From Paractinoplanes deccanensis (GTDB lineage Bacteria > Actinomycetota > Actinomycetes > Mycobacteriales > Micromonosporaceae), in the NCBI RefSeq assembly GCF_016862115.1, contig NZ_BOMI01000178.1:1-64000 (forward strand): a stretch of DNA of 64,000 nt, read 5' to 3'. Made by a program: the position numbers and the translations under genes. Within the stretch, counting starts at the first letter, position 1, and each line of letters opens with the position of its first letter. A model generated the notes under the pieces. It saw only the letters and a program-made list of their open reading frames with translations. It was not told where the DNA came from and did not search any database. Shown piece after piece: positions 61,195 to 64,000 of this stretch.

Positions 61195-61247
61195 CCGTGT
61201 CTCACTTCCCTAGTCGACAGTGCGTCGTCGCGCCACCTCCCACGATA

Positions 61248-61261
61248 GGAAAGCGCTTACC
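61248..61261. promoter_or_regulatory. LacI-family operator upstream of pectate lyase
   Basis: GGAAAGCGCTTACC is a 14-bp near-perfect palindrome with the AAGCGCTT core and central GC step typical of LacI-family repressors; only one symmetric pair mismatches. It lies just upstream of the pectate lyase start. Confidence 0.65.
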
Positions 61262-61317
61262 TCGGGACGATAGATATACGTCGATGTCGAGGCAAGAAGT
61301 TGCAGGATTTGCAGTGA

Positions 61318-61349
61318 AAACGCCGGCAGCCCCAAGGCTGCCGGCGTTT
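61318..61349 (-). terminator. Terminator of the GH16 gene
   Basis: A perfect 14-bp stem (61318-61331 with 61336-61349) with a 4-base loop. On the minus strand it ends in TTTT, the textbook intrinsic terminator, 18 bases beyond the GH16 stop. Confidence 0.88.
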
Positions 61350-61366
61350 CGCGTTCGTGCGGAGGG

Positions 61367-62599
61367 TCAGGCGCGGGTCCACTTCTGGTTGGACTGGCCG
61401 GAGCAGTCCCACAGCTGGAGCTGGGCGCCGTTGGCGGTGTTGCGGTCCTTGATGTCGACGCACTTGTTCGCCGAGATGTTCACCAGGTCGCCCGCGGCCG
61501 ACAGGGTGAATCGCTGCACCGGGTTGCCGTTGCAGGTGACCAGCTGGATCGGCGTGCCGTTGGTGAGCGCCCCGCCGGCCGGGTCCATGCACTTGCCCAT
61601 CGCGCGCAGCGTGCCGTCGCCGTTCGCCGCCCACTGCTGCGCCGCGCTGCCGTTGCAGTCGTACATCTGCAGACGTGCACCGTCCACCGGGTTGGCCGCG
61701 GGGATGTCGATGCAGCGGCCGTTCAGGCTGGACTTGAGCGCGTTGCCGCCACCGCTCGGCGGCGGGGTGGTGTCCGAGGTGCTGACGTGCACGTAGTCGA
61801 TCAGCATCCGGCTCTCGTTCGGCAGCGTCGAGGGGTTGCCCTGGCCGAAGTTACCGCCGACCGCGAGGTTGAGGATGATGAAGAACGGGTGCTCGAACAC
61901 CCAGCTCACGTTGCCCTTGGCGGCGCGCAGCGAGTCGGGCGTGGCCCGGAAGTACTCCTGGCCGTCGACGGTCCACCGGATCAGGTTGGGCGACCAGTCC
62001 ACGGCGAAGGTGTGGAATGCCTGGTACCACGGCGAGCCGGCGACCAGGGTGCCGCCGAACGAGTTGCCGCCGGAGTAGCCGGGGCCGTGCAGCGTGCCGA
62101 ACAGCCGGTTGGGGTCCCGGCCGACGATCTCCATGATGTCGATCTCGCCGTCGGTGGGCCAGTTGCCGCCGCCGAGCATCCAGAAGGCGGGCCAGAGGCC
62201 GGAGCCGTTGGGGACCTGGATGCGGGCCTCGATGTGCCCGTACTGCTGGGTGAACTTGCCGGCCGTCTGGATGCGGCCGGAGGTGAACTGGCAGGTGCCG
62301 TTCCAGCAGCTGTTGCCGCCGCTGCCCTTGCGGGCCGTGATGACCAGGTGGCCCTGGCCGTCCATGGCGACGTTGCTCGTGCCGCTGGTGTAGTACTGGA
62401 GCTCCTGGTTGCCCCAGCCGCTGCCGCCGACGTCGAAGTTCCACTTCGACGTGTCGACGCCGGAGCCGGCCGGGCCGTTGAAGTCCTCGTTCCAGACCAC
62501 GGCCGCCTCGGCCGTGTCGCTCCTGGAGCCGACGGCCAGGCCGCCGCTCAGGGCGACGACCATGGCGGCCGCCGCGATGAAGAACCGTGACTTGCGCAT
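61367..62599 (-). CDS. Secreted GH16 beta-1,3-glucanase with C-terminal ricin-type CBM13
   Basis: A 410-residue enzyme. Signal peptide 1-33 (ending AEA); GH16 domain to about 275 with catalytic Glu152, Asp154 and Glu157 in DGEIDIMEIVG and WPAFWMLGG, typical of laminarinases. A short PPPSGGG linker precedes a ricin-B-type CBM13 with repeated LQMYDCNGSAAQQW and LQLWDCSGQSNQKW motifs. It degrades beta-1,3-glucan of fungal or oomycete walls. The upstream region is AT-rich with a TTGACT -35-like box. Confidence 0.95.
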   Translation of the reverse strand: MRKSRFFIAAAAMVVALSGGLAVGSRSDTAEAAVVWNEDFNGPAGSGVDTSKWNFDVGGSGWGNQELQYYTSGTSNVAMDGQGHLVITARKGSGGNSCWNGTCQFTSGRIQTAGKFTQQYGHIEARIQVPNGSGLWPAFWMLGGGNWPTDGEIDIMEIVGRDPNRLFGTLHGPGYSGGNSFGGTLVAGSPWYQAFHTFAVDWSPNLIRWTVDGQEYFRATPDSLRAAKGNVSWVFEHPFFIILNLAVGGNFGQGNPSTLPNESRMLIDYVHVSTSDTTPPPSGGGNALKSSLNGRCIDIPAANPVDGARLQMYDCNGSAAQQWAANGDGTLRAMGKCMDPAGGALTNGTPIQLVTCNGNPVQRFTLSAAGDLVNISANKCVDIKDRNTANGAQLQLWDCSGQSNQKWTRA

Positions 62600-62662
62600 A
62601 GGGGATACCTCGGGGGAGAGGGGATTAATGTGTAACAGTCTTAAAAATTGCCCCCGGGGCAG

Positions 62663-63103
62663 TCAAGCGGACGGCGCGGTTCCGGAACTTACGGGCACGA
62701 TTGTTGTCAGCTTGCGCTGCGTCCACCCGACCCAGAAGTCGCCCAGGTCGTTCGCCAGCCAGTGCGGCGCCGCGCTCACCGGATCCCAGAGGAAGACGCC
62801 GGGGTTGCCGTCGCGGGGCACACAGATGCGGGCGCCCGTGCCGTCGTCCCCGATCGCGACGAGCTCGCGCCGGGCCGGAAAGGCGTCGCGCCACTCAAGC
62901 TCGTTGCGGCGCATCAGATCGGCCAGCGGCCACAGGAAGAACCGCTGGCCGTCCCGCTCGACGACGCCGTCGCTGACGAGATACAACCGTCGCAGATCGA
63001 GGGTGAGACTCTCGCACGCGGCCAGCCTTTCGGCGGGCACGCCGGGCTGAGCCAGATAACCGTCGGTCGCGCGCACCAGATCGCGCCAGTCAACGAGGAC
63101 CAT
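62663..63103 (-). CDS. SMI1/KNR4 (SUKH)-like protein
   Basis: A 146-residue protein. WRDLVRATDGYLAQPGVPAERLAACESLTLDLRRLYLVSDGV, LADLMRRNELEW, LVAIGDDGTGARICVPRDG and VFLWDPVSAAPHWLANDLGDFWVGW are typical of the SUKH superfamily, which includes toxin-immunity proteins. No polymorphic toxin gene adjoins it, so an immunity role is only a possibility. ATG 63103 is preceded by GGGG at short distance. Confidence 0.75.
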   Translation of the reverse strand: MVLVDWRDLVRATDGYLAQPGVPAERLAACESLTLDLRRLYLVSDGVVERDGQRFFLWPLADLMRRNELEWRDAFPARRELVAIGDDGTGARICVPRDGNPGVFLWDPVSAAPHWLANDLGDFWVGWTQRKLTTIVPVSSGTAPSA

Positions 63104-63160
63104 CCCCGGAATGATGCCACCCGAAGATCCGGCTTCCGGTAACCGGACCGGGACGCAAAG

Positions 63161-63511
63161 TCACGGTTCGATGACGAGCCGGGCGATCGCGGTACCGTCC
63201 AGGGTGAACCGGAAATGCAGGTCGGCCGACCCGCCCGGAAAGTCGCCCTCCAGGTGCTGCACGACGTCGAAATCCGCTGCACCGGTCCGGGACGCGCTCA
63301 CGAACGTCGTGGTGTACGTGTATTCGGCCGCCGCGTCGGTCAGCCACTTCCGGATCTCGTCCCGGCCCCGGTAGGTGCGGCCCTCGTCGGTCACGGCGGC
63401 ATCCGGGGCGAAGAAGCCGGCGGCGGTGCCGGTGTCACGGGCTTGGTGCGCGGGAAGGTACGCCGTGATCACGGCCGGCAGCTCTTCCCAGGTAACGGCT
63501 GTGCTGGTCAT
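63161..63511 (-). CDS. SnoaL-like (NTF2 fold) protein
   Basis: A 116-residue NTF2-like protein: LPAVITAYLPAHQARDTGTAAGFFAPDAAVTDEGRTYRGRDEIRKWL, then FVSASRTGAADFDVVQHLEGDFPG and LHFRFTLDGTAIARLVI. It binds a small ligand in a cone-shaped pocket; activity unknown. The ATG overlaps the stop of the upstream GyrI-like gene (ATGA), so the two are co-translated. Confidence 0.88.
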   Translation of the reverse strand: MTSTAVTWEELPAVITAYLPAHQARDTGTAAGFFAPDAAVTDEGRTYRGRDEIRKWLTDAAAEYTYTTTFVSASRTGAADFDVVQHLEGDFPGGSADLHFRFTLDGTAIARLVIEP

Positions 63512-64000
63512 GCCACCACGGTCGGGTCTCCCCCGGGGAGAGGGTCAAGACGGAAGACCGGCCAGCCGATCTCGGTGCGCCACCGGCCGGCGTCGCCGGT
63601 GTCGCGCGGACCCGCCAGGTAGGTCTCGTGGACAGGCCCGTCCACACCCAGCGCGTGCGAGACGACCCAGTCACCGAGGCGGCCGTAGGTCACGTCGATG
63701 TCGTCGTGCGGCCCCGCGTGCACGGTCACCGCCAGGTCGGCCGCCGCCAGGTCGACAACCTCGATCCGCCCGCCGCCCCGCGGACGGCGCACCGGCCGGA
63801 AGACGGTCATGACGCCGGCGCCCTCGGTGAACAGCTCGTTGGCATACCGCCCGCCGGGCGGCCCGGTGCGCTCCGCGGCCGGGAAGGCCGCGTCCAACTC
63901 GTCCATGGCCGCGCCGAACCAGGCGAGCGAGTCCCCGAGCCGCACGTTCGCGCTGATCGCCGCCACCCGCCGGGCGGGAACGGAGCGCAACTCGACCTCG
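63508..64000 (-). CDS. GyrI-like effector-binding domain protein, 5' end outside window
   Basis: About 164 residues are visible; the start lies beyond the right edge. The pattern ELRSVPARRVAAISANVRLGDSLAWFGAAMDELDAAF, TVFRPVRRP, VVDLAAADLAVTVHAGPHDDIDVTYGRLGDWV and HETYLAGP matches the GyrI-like/AraC effector-binding domain. It is either a stand-alone ligand-binding protein or the C-terminal half of a MerR-type regulator whose HTH is outside the window. Coupled to the SnoaL-like gene. Confidence 0.8.
   Translation of the reverse strand, partial: EVELRSVPARRVAAISANVRLGDSLAWFGAAMDELDAAFPAAERTGPPGGRYANELFTEGAGVMTVFRPVRRPRGGGRIEVVDLAAADLAVTVHAGPHDDIDVTYGRLGDWVVSHALGVDGPVHETYLAGPRDTGDAGRWRTEIGWPVFRLDPLPGGDPTVVA

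Overview
The window reads as chromosome of a very GC-rich filamentous actinobacterium. Third codon positions are almost all G or C, GTG and TTG starts are common, and there are many TetR, SARP, GntR and ROK regulators, secreted CAZymes with short basic signal peptides, and several leaderless-looking promoters. The gene mix (mannanase, pectate lyase, laminarinase with CBM13, penicillin acylase, ACC deaminase) suggests a soil or plant-associated genus such as Actinoplanes or another Micromonosporaceae; that placement is inference. No rRNA, tRNA, CRISPR array, phage region or origin was seen.

Layout. 1-5.2 kb: an SRPBCC protein cut by the window edge, and two large paralogous ATPase/HTH proteins, one with a one-base frameshift, flanking a fossil of a secreted SGNH hydrolase. 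5.3-10 kb: a giant SARP/AfsR-type regulator, then an ECF sigma factor overlapping a membrane partner. 10-14.5 kb: TetR, MOSC, glycosyltransferase with a divergent TetR, a small secreted protein and a 2H phosphoesterase. 14.8-19.1 kb: adhE, then a GntR regulator overlapping ACC deaminase (acdS). 19.1-24.6 kb: an extended SDR, a polytopic membrane protein and a coupled CPBP protease/DesK-like kinase/LuxR regulator operon. 24.7-32.1 kb: a Tat-exported penicillin acylase and a five-gene ABC transporter/membrane protein/OmpR-kinase operon whose internal junction carries a four-copy 53-bp tandem repeat. 32.1-40.5 kb: TetR/SDR pairs with clear palindromic operators, both SDRs lacking catalytic residues, and between them a Thoeris-type defence operon (thsA SIR2-SLOG, thsB TIR) coupled by ATGA overlap to a third gene, an extended SDR. 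40.7-45.6 kb: a dead trypsin-fold/beta-propeller protein, small membrane proteins ending in a three-copy 44-bp repeat, and a FUSC-like membrane protein. 45.6-56.3 kb: a mannan-utilisation locus: secreted GH26 mannanase, divergent sugar ABC transporter and cytoplasmic GH2 beta-mannosidase, then SnoaL/TetR, a decayed IS481-family element and a divergent pair of an HTH-less LacI-type sensor and a ROK regulator. 56.3-64 kb: a DUF574 methyltransferase, a proline-rich micro-gene beside a 43/32-bp repeat array, an ArsR-like regulator, a TolB-like propeller, secreted pectate lyase and GH16 laminarinase, SUKH, SnoaL and GyrI-like genes.

How it works together. The mannan genes form a plausible pathway: GH26 cuts mannan outside the cell, the lipoprotein and two permeases import manno-oligosaccharides, and GH2 hydrolyses them inside. 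The two divergent promoters share an AT-rich block upstream of TTGAC, suggesting one shared repressor. The pectate lyase has its own LacI-type operator. The Thoeris pair is the clearest defence system. The most unusual features are the third gene coupled to it, three separate minisatellites at gene boundaries, the catalytically dead SDRs and S1 protease, and the paired ATPase/GNAT-like/HTH regulators.
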